From the NCBI GenBank assembly GCA_003235475.1, contig QJWC01000066.1:1-51670 (forward strand): 51,670 nt of DNA, read 5' to 3'. The position numbers and the translations under genes were made by a program. Every line of letters begins with the position of its first letter. Positions within the stretch are counted from its first letter, which is position 1. This document shows positions 24,941-32,630 of the stretch, one piece after another. Source of the DNA: Acidimicrobiia bacterium (GTDB lineage Bacteria > Actinomycetota > Acidimicrobiia > Spongiisociales > UBA5794). The notes beneath the pieces are model-generated. The model was not told the DNA's origin, did not search any database, and saw nothing but the letters and a program-made list of their open reading frames with translations.

Positions 24941-25873
24941 CTATCCGCGCGCAAGGGCCTCGCGGTAGGCGCCCACGACCCCGGGCCACGCTTCGCGGGC
25001 ACTCGCATGCGCAGGCGTCCACGCAGAGGCGTCCTTGAGACGACGGTTCGAGACCCGCTGCGACCGAGCCGAAAGCGCCGCGATCGATCCAACCGCGACT
25101 CGGGCAACCGCCTTTGGCACATGACGAGGCAACGGTACGTCGAGAAGGTCCGCCAACAGCGCGAGCTCTTCGGACACGGTCATCGGCTCGTCCTCCGACA
25201 CGTTGTAGATCCCGGCGGGAACCAACAGCGCTGCGACGAGAGCAGCTGCGGCGTCGGACGAGTGGATGCGGCTCCGATAGTTCGATCCGCGCCCGATGAT
25301 CGGCAGCTTCCGTGCCGCGATGGCACCCAGGTGATCCTGTGAACCCGCCCCAGGCCCGTACAGCCACGAGAGTCGAAGCACGACGCCCACTCCGCCTTCT
25401 TCGGTCAACCGAGCCACGTGTCGCTCCGCAGCGAGTGCCGACTCGGTCATCGGTGCGGGCGCGTCGATCTCGCTGTCCTCACCGAGCCAGGAATCTCCAC
25501 CGTCGGCGTAGTTGAACGTGATCGACTGCTGGATGAATCGCTCAACTCCTTCGCCGAGCGCTGCTGCGACGAGCGCCCGAGTGGCCTGATCGCGGAGCTT
25601 GTCATTCATCGCCCATTGGTCCGCCTTCAGAGCGGAGTTTCCTCGCGGAATAGCGGTTGCCCAGTGCACCACGGCATCGTGCCCCGCGACGGCGTTTCGA
25701 AGCGCGGACACATCGAAGAGGTCCACGGCGATCGGTTGCGCCCCATGATCTGAGAGCCACGCGGCACCCGCCGACGTCCGGGAAACCGCGGAAACGGCGT
25801 GTCCTGCAGAAGTGAGCCGTGGCACCGCCTCGCGACCGAGCACTCCGGTAGCACCCGTGATGAAGATCCGCAT
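24941..25873 (-). CDS. NAD(P)-dependent epimerase/dehydratase-like SDR protein
   Basis: 310 residues; TGAGGAGG 8 nt before ATG 25873. The nucleotide-binding motif ITGATGVLGREAVPRL is at the start; VVHWATAIP and FIQQSITFNYADGG follow, as in extended SDRs. The usual catalytic YxxxK is missing: the expected place reads TESALAAERHVARL, with no Tyr or Lys. It may be an atypical family member or a non-catalytic NAD(P)-binding protein. The C-terminal half (~165-310) is the substrate-binding part. Confidence 0.85.
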   Translation of the reverse strand: MRIFITGATGVLGREAVPRLTSAGHAVSAVSRTSAGAAWLSDHGAQPIAVDLFDVSALRNAVAGHDAVVHWATAIPRGNSALKADQWAMNDKLRDQATRALVAAALGEGVERFIQQSITFNYADGGDSWLGEDSEIDAPAPMTESALAAERHVARLTEEGGVGVVLRLSWLYGPGAGSQDHLGAIAARKLPIIGRGSNYRSRIHSSDAAAALVAALLVPAGIYNVSEDEPMTVSEELALLADLLDVPLPRHVPKAVARVAVGSIAALSARSQRVSNRRLKDASAWTPAHASAREAWPGVVGAYREALARG

Positions 25874-25886
25874 CCAACTTCCTCCT

Positions 25887-26004
25887 CAGCGGCGCACACA
25901 CGGCGCCGACATCGACGTCGGGCCACCGTACCCTCACACGCACCGGGAACCGGGTGATTCTTCATTGTCCGACGTCGAGAAGTGGGTCCGCCAGGACTTG
26001 AACC
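25887..26004. repeat. Direct repeat copy 1 (tRNA 3'-end fragment plus 96 bp)
   Basis: A 118-bp sequence about 94% identical to 26038-26155, period 151 bp. On the minus strand it starts inside a tRNA T-loop (GGTTCAAGTCCTGGCGGA...) and continues 96 bp past the tRNA end. Contains the hairpin CGGCGC-ACACACG-GCGCCG. The 33-bp spacer to copy 2 (26005-26037) is unique. Confidence 0.85.
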
Positions 26005-26037
26005 AAAAAAGCATGATCCAGATAACGCCGAACCCAC

Positions 26038-26155
26038 CAGCGGCGCACACACGGCGCCGACATCGACGTTGGACCGCCGCACCCTCACACGCACCGGGAA
26101 CCGGGTGATTCTTGACTGTCCGACGTCGAGAAGTGGGCCCGCCAGGACTTGAACC
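26038..26155. repeat. Direct repeat copy 2 (includes 3' end of tRNA-Ile2)
   Basis: The copy joined to the intact tRNA: bases 26134-26155 are the T-arm/acceptor part of tRNA-Ile2. About seven substitutions separate it from copy 1. The hairpin CGGCGC-ACACACG-GCGCCG (26041-26059) may end tRNA transcription. Confidence 0.85.
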
Positions 26156-26207
26156 TGGGACCAAGCGATTATGAGTCGCCTGCTCTGACCAACTGAGCTA
26201 CGGGCCC
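26134..26207 (-). tRNA. tRNA-Ile2 (CAT, expected lysidine-modified)
   Basis: A complete cloverleaf on the minus strand: acceptor GGGCCCG/CGGGCCC, D-stem GCTC/GAGC, anticodon stem GGCGA/TCGCT around CTCATAA (anticodon CAT), T-stem CCAGG/CCTGG. The segment AGGCGACTCATAATCGCTT is the same as in E. coli tRNA-Ile2 rather than elongator or initiator Met, so Ile2 is preferred; TilS would convert C34 to lysidine. CCA is not encoded. It begins 13 bp after the GNAT gene's stop. Confidence 0.85.
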
Positions 26208-26220
26208 GTCGGGCACGAGG

Positions 26221-26934
26221 CTACTGCAGGTAGAAGTAGCGGTACTGCTCCGTGAACTCCATCGACCGGTAGAGCTCCAGTGCGGGCTCGTTCGTTCCCA
26301 CCACCTGCAACGCCATGACGTCGGCACCCCGGTTCTTTGCCCATGCCATGCCCGCCTCCGTGATCGCCCTTCCCAGGCCCCTTCGGCGGTGTGACTCGGC
26401 GACGGCAAGGGAGTACAAGAAGCCAGTCGACTCGCAGATCGCCACGAACCCGACTCCCACATCGTCCACCACGACACCGGCAGCTGCTGGCAACGCCCGT
26501 TCGATGATCCGCCGCCGCGTGTCCGCTGAACCTTCGGGGCGACCGTTCAACGCGACGATGAGATCGATGAACCGTTCCCCCGTCGGATCGACGACCTCGA
26601 CGCCGTCCGCGACCTTCGGAGATCCGATCGGGGCTGTCATCACGGGTGTCTCATCCATCGGACGCAGGCCCCAGGAAGACTCGACGCCTGCGACAACGTC
26701 GGTGGGTGCCAACGGGGTGACGCGCACGCCGAAAGAGGCGCCGCGGGCGGTGAGCCATGCCTCGATTACCCGGCCGGTTTCGCGTGACGTTGACGCCGGA
26801 CCGGTGCAGGTCGCGGTGTTCGCCCGCCGCGTGAAACCGCCGTTGGCCCGGACGGTCCATCCGTCGATCTCTGTGACCTCGTCGGCGGACCACGTCGCGT
26901 ATCCGCCTGCCTCGAGGTCGGCGACGCTAGGCAT
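26221..26934 (-). CDS. GNAT-family N-acetyltransferase
   Basis: 237 residues from ATG 26934, overlapping the thioesterase stop by 8 bp. The C-terminal ~85 residues hold the GNAT acetyl-CoA site (FLYSLAVAESHRRRGLGRAITEAGMAWAKNRGA, with RxxGxG-type RRRGLGRA) and the closing VGTNEPALELYRSMEF. The N-terminal ~140 residues (WSADEVTEIDGWTVRANGGFTRRANT) match the N-half of the Rv0428c/Cg3035-type two-domain GNATs. Substrate unknown. Last gene of a four-gene overlapping set. Confidence 0.85.
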   Translation of the reverse strand: MPSVADLEAGGYATWSADEVTEIDGWTVRANGGFTRRANTATCTGPASTSRETGRVIEAWLTARGASFGVRVTPLAPTDVVAGVESSWGLRPMDETPVMTAPIGSPKVADGVEVVDPTGERFIDLIVALNGRPEGSADTRRRIIERALPAAAGVVVDDVGVGFVAICESTGFLYSLAVAESHRRRGLGRAITEAGMAWAKNRGADVMALQVVGTNEPALELYRSMEFTEQYRYFYLQ

Positions 26935-27340
26935 CCCCCGCCTGGTCGTAATAGGGCTCGATGCCTGCCAGGAGATCGGCGGGGAAGCGCTTTGGGCGTC
27001 CGCTCCCGGACGTGCATGCGCCAACGACGGTCTGTTCGACGAGCACCTCGTCGCCACGGACAATCCGCTGCTTGAAGGTGAACGACGCCCGCCGAACCTC
27101 ATGGACCCAGGTCTCGACCACCAACTCGTCACCATCGACAGCGGACCCGAGGAACTTCGAGGCCAACTCGGTCACGACGATGCGAGTGTCCATCTCATCC
27201 ATCGCGGTGAGGGACCACCCGAAGGCGGCGAAGAGGTCGATGCGCCCAACCTCGAAGTACTGGATGTAGACCGAGTGGTTGAGGTGCTTGTACGGGTCGA
27301 GCTCATAGAACCTGACCTTGATCGGCGTCCGGTGGATCAT
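26927..27340 (-). CDS. Acyl-CoA thioesterase (4HBT hotdog fold)
   Basis: 137 residues. The N-terminus (VRFYELDPYKHLNHSVYIQYFEVGRIDLF) is the 4-hydroxybenzoyl-CoA thioesterase-type motif with the catalytic Asp in ELDPYKHLNH. A beta-rich hotdog core follows. It should hydrolyse an acyl-CoA; chain type is unknown. ATG 27340 overlaps the trmL stop (ATGA), but TAGCGT 6 nt before the ATG also suggests its own leaderless promoter. Confidence 0.9.
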   Translation of the reverse strand: MIHRTPIKVRFYELDPYKHLNHSVYIQYFEVGRIDLFAAFGWSLTAMDEMDTRIVVTELASKFLGSAVDGDELVVETWVHEVRRASFTFKQRIVRGDEVLVEQTVVGACTSGSGRPKRFPADLLAGIEPYYDQAGDA

Positions 27341-27825
27341 GGCGCCACGCTACCGCGCGCGACATCTGCAAACCCGTGCTGTCGCCACGCCTCGTAGACG
27401 CCGATCGCAGCCGCATTCGCCAGATTCAGGGAGCGGCCTCCCGGCGCAATGGGTATCCGCACCTGCTCTGTGATCGATGGATGCATCAGTACCGAAGACG
27501 GCAGACCGTCCGATTCCCTTCCGAATAACAGCACGTCCGAAACCTCGTACGCGACGTCCGTGTAGAGCGTCGTGGCGTGCTGGGAGAAGGCAAACGCGCG
27601 ACGTGGTTGGACCGACTCCACGAAGTCCTCGAACGAGTCGTGAAGCGTGACATCGGCGAACTCCTTGTAGTCGAGCCCGGCCCGCCGCATGCGAGCGTCG
27701 TCGAGCTCGAAGCCGAGCGGGCGGATCAGGTGCAAGGCGCATCCAGTGTTCACCGTGAGACGCATGAGGTTCCCCGTGTTCGGTGGAATCTCAGGTCGCC
27801 AGAGGGCCACGTGGAAACGGGTCAT
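27337..27825 (-). CDS. trmL: tRNA (cytidine(34)-2'-O)-methyltransferase TrmL
   Basis: 162 residues with the SPOUT fold of TrmL: start FHVALWRPEIPPNTGNLMRL, middle LDYKEFADVTLHDSFEDF, and the knot VLLFGRESDGLPSSVL...RIPIAPGGRSLNLANAAAIGVYEAWRQ. It methylates the wobble ribose of tRNA-Leu isoacceptors. Length is normal (about 155-165). Coupled to the upstream nuclease-like gene by a 4-bp overlap. Confidence 0.93.
   Translation of the reverse strand: MTRFHVALWRPEIPPNTGNLMRLTVNTGCALHLIRPLGFELDDARMRRAGLDYKEFADVTLHDSFEDFVESVQPRRAFAFSQHATTLYTDVAYEVSDVLLFGRESDGLPSSVLMHPSITEQVRIPIAPGGRSLNLANAAAIGVYEAWRQHGFADVARGSVAP
27347..27352 (-). promoter_or_regulatory. -10 element, leaderless start of thioesterase gene
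   Basis: Minus strand TAGCGT-GGCGCC-ATG, inside the end of trmL. Confidence 0.4.
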
Positions 27826-28427
27826 GCTTCCCCGCGTGCGGCCTTCTCGAAGAGGACCATGAAGCTCAGGATGGGGTCATTCGACTGGACCGATTTGACG
27901 ACATTCCAATGCTTTCGGACCTGATCCGTCATCCATGACGCGATCTCGCCGAGACTGATCCACTCGAAGATCGGGTTCGAGTGGTTCGGCGGCTTCGAGG
28001 CGAAGACCACGAGGCGGACTCGAATGCCACCGGGTCGAACCGCCCGCCCCTCGTGGATCAGTTCGTCGACCACAGGACCGCTCACCTCGTCGTCGAGGTG
28101 GCCAAAACGGCGAAGGACCGCGGTGAGCACCTCGGGCTCTGTTGCCGCATGGTTCAGCATCGCGTGACCCTCTTTCACCTCTCCAATGATGACGTCGATC
28201 ATGTCGTCCGTCGGGTCGAGCGCGGGGTCGGGGTCGATCTGGAATCCACCAGTTTCGGTAGGCGTCGTGTACCCACCCGCTCCGGGAAAGCGAATCGCAA
28301 GGATGTCGACATCGGTGACGGTGCGCGGGTTCGCCTCGTTCATGCCCTCGAGGATCGGATACTCGGTGACGGTGAAGTACCCGTTCGCCTGCAGGTACGT
28401 CTTGACGAGCGCGACGGCCGTGTCCAT
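27822..28427 (-). CDS. Putative PD-(D/E)xK-fold protein
   Basis: 201 residues; no family recognised by name. Residues 37-46 (VTDVDILAIR) and 79-87 (VIIGEVKEG) give Asp41...Glu83-X-Lys85, the spacing and hydrophobic framing of a PD-(D/E)xK nuclease core. A Glu at ~22 could be the fourth residue. The C-terminal half (VRLVVFASKPP...FEWISLGEIASWMTDQVRKHW) is helical. Nuclease activity is inference from this pattern. First gene of the set with trmL; TAGGCT lies 6 nt before the ATG. Confidence 0.6.
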   Translation of the reverse strand: MDTAVALVKTYLQANGYFTVTEYPILEGMNEANPRTVTDVDILAIRFPGAGGYTTPTETGGFQIDPDPALDPTDDMIDVIIGEVKEGHAMLNHAATEPEVLTAVLRRFGHLDDEVSGPVVDELIHEGRAVRPGGIRVRLVVFASKPPNHSNPIFEWISLGEIASWMTDQVRKHWNVVKSVQSNDPILSFMVLFEKAARGEA

Positions 28428-28433
28428 GCCGTG

Positions 28434-28439
28434 AGCCTA
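28434..28439 (-). promoter_or_regulatory. -10 element, leaderless start of the nuclease-like/trmL operon
   Basis: Minus strand TAGGCT-CACGGC-ATG. Confidence 0.45.
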
Positions 28440-28470
28440 TCCATCAATCAGAATCGGGCAGACCCCGCCC

Positions 28471-29343
28471 CTAGGGCCGCCAGTCGAGTTGTGCTTGTGG
28501 TCCCGCCGCGATGAGTTCCTCGTCGAGTTGCCATGTGCCCCGCATTGCCCCCGCGTACAACCAGGTCGCACCGACCCCTTCGCACGTCGGCAGCCAATCG
28601 TCGGAAATCTCCTTCGGCGTCATCGGGAGGAACACATCGCCCTTGTCCCCCGCGAGCTCCCTGTAGAAGCCGACCATGTCCCGTGCGTGCTGTTCGGGTG
28701 GCGTCCCATCGGCTGGAAGAACACCATCGCCGGGGAAGTGGGTCATGATGCCGTCCCACCTCGCTCCGCGCCTCACCGCTGGCTTCCTCGGCCACAGGCC
28801 CCCGACGAGGATCGGAACTCGCGGCTTCTGGATCGGCGTCGGCAGCATGACGACATCGTCCATGTCGAAGTGTTCTCCGTGGGCCGTGACCGGTTCACCC
28901 GTCCAAAGCTGCTGGATGATGTCGAGCGCCTCGTCCGTTCGCTGCGCGACCCACTTGAACGACCAGGGGTACCCGAACAACTCGTAGTCGGGGCGTCGCC
29001 CGAGGCCGATGCCGAGGACCACCCTCCCTCCCGACAGGCGGTCGAGCGTGGCAATGTCCCGAGCCATCTGCCACGGTTGTCGGCGCGCTACTGGAGTGAT
29101 CCAAGTGCCCAGGCGGATCGTCCTCGTGAGAACGGCCATCGCAGACAACGCGATCCACGGATCGGGCATGTCCTGGCTCCTCCCGTCGTGCGGGGCACCG
29201 ATCTCCCGCGGTGGCGGAAAAATCAGATGGTCCGCCAGAAATACGCCATCCCAACCTGATTCCTCTGCCAGCACCCCAGCTTCGACGAGCCTCTGCACGT
29301 CTGCACCGGCCTCCCAGTTCGGGAGCACGAGACCATACTTCAT
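28471..29343 (-). CDS. LLM-class (F420-type) oxidoreductase
   Basis: 290 residues of the luciferase-like monooxygenase fold: MKYGLVLPNWEAGADVQRL, SGWDGVFLADHLIFPPP, AVLTRTIRLGTWITPVARRQPWQMARDIATLDRLSGGRVVLGIGLGRRPDYE, and PRVPILVGG. In Actinomycetota such proteins mostly use coenzyme F420; sequence alone does not exclude FMN. The C-terminal part (TYEGVGATWLY-like, ~255-280) is normal. Substrate unknown. Confidence 0.9.
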   Translation of the reverse strand: MKYGLVLPNWEAGADVQRLVEAGVLAEESGWDGVFLADHLIFPPPREIGAPHDGRSQDMPDPWIALSAMAVLTRTIRLGTWITPVARRQPWQMARDIATLDRLSGGRVVLGIGLGRRPDYELFGYPWSFKWVAQRTDEALDIIQQLWTGEPVTAHGEHFDMDDVVMLPTPIQKPRVPILVGGLWPRKPAVRRGARWDGIMTHFPGDGVLPADGTPPEQHARDMVGFYRELAGDKGDVFLPMTPKEISDDWLPTCEGVGATWLYAGAMRGTWQLDEELIAAGPQAQLDWRP

Positions 29344-29439
29344 CGTTCGGCCGCCTTTTGCCCATGGGTTCGAACACTGCGTCGCACCGTACCAGCCGAA
29401 CCGATCGGGACAAGCGACAGCCGACGATGCAGTTTCGGG

Positions 29440-29814
29440 TCAGACGTCCCCTGCAACCGTCCGCTTCGCCGCGCGCAAGACAAGCGCTGCGATGAGTCGC
29501 CAGGCCACGAACCCGACGACGATGAACACGAAGGTGATCACAACGAAGGGAAACGCCGTGCCGTCTCCCCACACGAACTTCCTGAGCACCATGCCGATGA
29601 CGACAGTGCCGACTCCGACGAGCGCCCCGACTCGTGCACTGAGCGGGCGCTCCCATGACCGCATCGCGGCCGAGGTGAGCACAAGGGCTGCGACGAAAGG
29701 AGCTGAGACCCGCGCGTAGTCGGTGATGCCGCTCACATACCCGTGGTCCTCCCGGCCGATCACCACGAATGCGAATACGACGACCATGTCAACGGCGATG
29801 GCCCAACGGTGCAT
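29440..29814 (-). CDS. DUF3054-like membrane protein
   Basis: 124 residues with four membrane helices (~5-20, ~35-50, ~60-80, ~88-113). The features VDMVVVFAFVVIGREDHG at the start and VGTVVIGMVLRKFVWGDGTAFPFVVITFVFIVVGFVAWRL later match DUF3054, an actinobacterial/haloarchaeal family of unknown function. TACGCT lies 6 nt before the ATG, so it is probably leaderless; divergent from the dehydrogenase gene with 36 bp between starts. Confidence 0.8.
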   Translation of the reverse strand: MHRWAIAVDMVVVFAFVVIGREDHGYVSGITDYARVSAPFVAALVLTSAAMRSWERPLSARVGALVGVGTVVIGMVLRKFVWGDGTAFPFVVITFVFIVVGFVAWRLIAALVLRAAKRTVAGDV

Positions 29815-29820
29815 GTGGCG

Positions 29821-29826
29821 AGCGTA
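29821..29826 (-). promoter_or_regulatory. -10 element, leaderless start of DUF3054-like gene
   Basis: Minus strand TACGCT-CGCCAC-ATG. Confidence 0.45.
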
Positions 29827-29850
29827 CCTAAACTTTCGCCGGGAGGATCA

Positions 29851-30993
29851 ATGGACTTCAACCTGACCGACGAACATCGCGCCCTACGCGAAATGGTGCG
29901 CGAGTTCGCTGAGAAGCGCATTGCCCCAGACGCAGAGGTGTGGGACCGAGATCACCACTTTCCGGTCGATGTGGTCAAGGAAATGGGAGAGCTCGGGCTC
30001 TTCGGCATCACCGCAGACCCCCAGTGGGGCGGTGCGGGCGCCGACTTCCTCAGCCTGTGCATCGCCATCGAGGAGCTTGCGAGGGTCGATCAATCGATGG
30101 CCATCACGCTCGAAGCTGGTGTCGGGTTGGGCATCAACCCCATTCACGAATTCGGGAGCGACGAGCAGAAGAAGCGGTGGCTCCCCGACCTCATCGCCGG
30201 GCGAACACTCGCCGGCTTCGGACTGACAGAGCCTGACGCAGGATCCGACGCTGGCGCGACCGCCACGAGGGCCGAACTCGATGGCGATGAGTAGGTCATC
30301 AACGGCACAAAGGCATTCATCACGAACTCGGGATCCGAGATGACGAGCGTCGTGACGATCACGGCGCGAACGGGGCCAGACGAGATCTCGTCGATCATCG
30401 TGCCATCCGGAACCGAGGGTTTTATCGTCGAGCCGCCGTATCGCAAGATGGGGTGGCGGGCATCCGACACGCACGGCCTGACGTTCATCGACTGCCGAGT
30501 TCCAGCCGACAACCTCCTCGGCGAACGGGGACGTGGTTTCCACCAGTTCCTCGCAACACTCGATGACGGTCGCATCGCGATCGCCGCCATGGCGGTCGGT
30601 GTCCTGCAGGCGTGCCTGGAGGAGTCACTCGCGTATGCGAACGAGCGCAAGAGCTTCGGGAAGCCAATCGGGTCGTATCAGGCGATCGCATTCAAGATTG
30701 CGGACATGCAGGTGATGGCCGAAGCGGCCCGCCTGCTCACGTACCGAGCAGCGTGGCTGAAGGACACGGGCAAGCCCTTCAAACAGGAAGCCGCAATGGC
30801 GAAGCTGTACGCGACCGAGGCCGCGGTGACAGCGACCCGCGAGGCGACGCAGGTCTTCGGTGGCTACGGCTTCATCGACGAAACGCCCGTCGCCCGCCAG
30901 TACCGCGACGCAAAGATCCTCGAGATCGGCGAAGGCACTTCAGAAATCCAGCGCCTCGTGCTCAGCCGCGGCCTCGGCCTTCCGATCAGCTGA
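29851..30993 (+). pseudogene. Acyl-CoA dehydrogenase interrupted by an in-frame TAG
   Basis: The frame opens at ATG 29851 (GGGAGGA upstream) and gives an acyl-CoA dehydrogenase over its full usual length (~380 codons), but codon 148 is TAG (30292-30294). The context DGDE-TAG-VINGTKAFITN shows that the family's conserved Trp (TGG) has become a stop by one base change. Both halves are otherwise well kept: FGLTEPDAGSDAG before; FGGYGFIDETPVARQYRDAKILEIGEGTSEIQR with the catalytic Glu after. This is a recent pseudogene, a read-through gene or a sequencing/assembly error. It overlaps the convergent MenC-like gene by 8 bp. Confidence 0.85.
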
Positions 30994-31960
30994 TCTGGAT
31001 CGTCGCTCTCGCGACGGTGAACTCCTCCAGTCGTTCAGGCAGCGGCGTCACGCCGAGTCCCGCGCCGGTTGGTACCACGATCTCTCCTGCGCCCGCGCGC
31101 GTCGGTGCGACATCCTCGACGAGGTAGGCGTCTGCCGGTGCGACGTCCGAGAGGAATCCGCCCGGAAGGCTGGCGAGGCGATCGGCATAGGCGCGGCCGA
31201 TGCCCGTTTCCAGCAAGCCCGACGCCCGCCAGTACTTGCCCGCGGCCATTGCCGCCTCCCTCGCCTGGAGCGCCTTCGTCCACCCGAGGCGACCCGGTTT
31301 GATCGTGATCCCTGCGATCGCATCGGACGCAAGCAGCACCTCGAGGTCGTCGAGCGACCGAAGCGACTCGTCCGAAAACAGGGGAATACCAGTCGTCTCC
31401 GCGAGAACGGCAGCCGAGCGACCCCAATCCTCGAACGGCTCTTCGGCATATGCCACGTCAGCGTCCGACAGCGCGAGGAGTTCATCGGGGGTGGTGAAGG
31501 AGCGGTTGGCGTCCACACCGATGACGACCTCCGGGAACGCCTCGCGCACCGACATCACGTGGCGGACTGCCCCCGGAGCAATCTTGAGTTTGAGACGCGA
31601 GACTCCCCCAGCGACGGCCATTGCCACTCGCCCGACGGGATCGTCGAGGCCAACGGCGAACGAGATGGGAATGTGCGCGACCTCAGAGGATGTGAGCGGG
31701 AGATCCGCGATTCGTGCATCGCGGTCGGCGCGTGCCTGGTCGATCGCGGCGGCAAATGTGGGTGGCATGGAGCCGCGCCGCAGTTCTTCGAGGTCCAGGT
31801 CGGGATCGAGCCCGGGAAACGGTGGCGCTTCCCCCCATCCGACAACATCGTCACCGAGCCGGACGAGTGCAACTCGACGCGCTGTGACCGTGCCCATGGC
31901 CGTCGTCCATGGCACCCGGAGTGGAATCTCGAGGACGAAGACGTCGACGCGTTCAGACAT
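30986..31960 (-). CDS. menC: o-Succinylbenzoate synthase-like enolase-superfamily enzyme
   Basis: 324 residues. Catalytic elements of the OSBS/muconate-lactonising group: Lys124-X-Lys126 (RLKLKI), metal ligands Asp150 (VDANRS), Glu173 (AEEPFED), Asp197 (SDES), and Lys221 (ITIKPGRLG). ASGLLETGIGR and PGGFLSDVAP near the end are typical of the menaquinone-pathway enzyme and its N-acylamino-acid racemase relatives; the two activities cannot be separated by sequence. No other men genes are in the window. TAACGT lies 6 nt before the ATG. Confidence 0.85.
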   Translation of the reverse strand: MSERVDVFVLEIPLRVPWTTAMGTVTARRVALVRLGDDVVGWGEAPPFPGLDPDLDLEELRRGSMPPTFAAAIDQARADRDARIADLPLTSSEVAHIPISFAVGLDDPVGRVAMAVAGGVSRLKLKIAPGAVRHVMSVREAFPEVVIGVDANRSFTTPDELLALSDADVAYAEEPFEDWGRSAAVLAETTGIPLFSDESLRSLDDLEVLLASDAIAGITIKPGRLGWTKALQAREAAMAAGKYWRASGLLETGIGRAYADRLASLPGGFLSDVAPADAYLVEDVAPTRAGAGEIVVPTGAGLGVTPLPERLEEFTVARATIQIS

Positions 31961-31966
31961 ACGCCG

Positions 31967-31972
31967 ACGTTA
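31967..31972 (-). promoter_or_regulatory. -10 element, leaderless start of menC-like gene
   Basis: Minus strand TAACGT-CGGCGT-ATG. Confidence 0.45.
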
Positions 31973-31976
31973 GTTG

Positions 31977-32630
31977 TCACCCGTCGCGGGACCGATCGCC
32001 GACCGTCGTTGTTGTTGTGGACGTGGAGTCGGTTTGCCGATCCGTCGCGGTCGTCGTGGTCGTTTCGGTATCGGTATCCGTGGTGGTGGTCCGCGGTTCG
32101 GTCGTCGTCGTGGTGGCCTTGTCGGTGGAGTCGTTCGTGGCGGACTGCTGGTCCTGGAGGCTCTCCCTTTCGCGAATCCGGTCGAGGATTCGATCGAGAC
32201 GATCCCGGATCGGGTCCGAAGCAGGGAGGTCCCGAACCGCATCGGTTGCCCTGTCGACCGCGTCCTCCACCATGTGGGGTTGCGGGCGGTCGAGCTGCAC
32301 GATCCGATCCAACTCCTCGACTCGATGCTCGGCCCTGACGTCGTTGCCGAGCACCGCCACAATTGGTTCAACCGCCATCTTCACGGGGTACAGGACGTCA
32401 CCAGGCACGGCGTTGTCCGACGCCACTGCCGCGCCGACCGGCAGCGCGACGAGTGCAGCAGCCGCGAGGACGATCGCCCGCCTCGAGCGGCGGCGCCTGA
32501 CCCTGGCAGCGGGCGCCTGCAAGAGAGCGGCTTCAATCGCGGCCAGGTGCTGATCGCGAACATCGTCCGTGATGTCGACCGCGATCGGGCCGGCAACTCG
32601 GGAGATCGTATGTTGTGTGAGCTTGCTCAT
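31977..32630 (-). CDS. DUF5667-like membrane protein, sigma-factor partner
   Basis: 217 residues from ATG 32630, overlapping the sigma-factor stop by 4 bp (ATGA). An N-terminal cytoplasmic part (~1-45), one membrane helix (~48-66, RAIVLAAAALVALPVGAAVA), then NAVPGDVLYPVKMAVEPIV, the signature of DUF5667 proteins that follow ECF sigma genes in Actinomycetota. Beyond it is a charged helical part (RDRLDRILDRIRERES) and a long Thr/Asp-rich tail (~155-217), probably disordered outside the cell. Likely an anti-sigma-type regulator, by position. Confidence 0.75.
   Translation of the reverse strand: MSKLTQHTISRVAGPIAVDITDDVRDQHLAAIEAALLQAPAARVRRRRSRRAIVLAAAALVALPVGAAVASDNAVPGDVLYPVKMAVEPIVAVLGNDVRAEHRVEELDRIVQLDRPQPHMVEDAVDRATDAVRDLPASDPIRDRLDRILDRIRERESLQDQQSATNDSTDKATTTTTEPRTTTTDTDTETTTTTATDRQTDSTSTTTTTVGDRSRDG

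Noticed and set aside
25887-26155. CRISPR array
   Set aside because: Only two copies, 118 bp long, with one 33-bp spacer and a tRNA fragment inside; this is not a CRISPR layout.
26134-26207. Calling the CAT-anticodon tRNA an initiator or elongator tRNA-Met
   Set aside because: Its anticodon arm (AGGCGACTCATAATCGCTT) matches tRNA-Ile2, and an initiator would have an unpaired first acceptor base and GGG/CCC pairs in the anticodon stem.
29851-30993. Pyrrolysine or other recoding at the TAG of the acyl-CoA dehydrogenase
   Set aside because: The TAG replaces a conserved Trp by one base change and no pyl genes or suppressor tRNA are in the window; mutation or error is simpler, so it is kept as a finding without claiming recoding.
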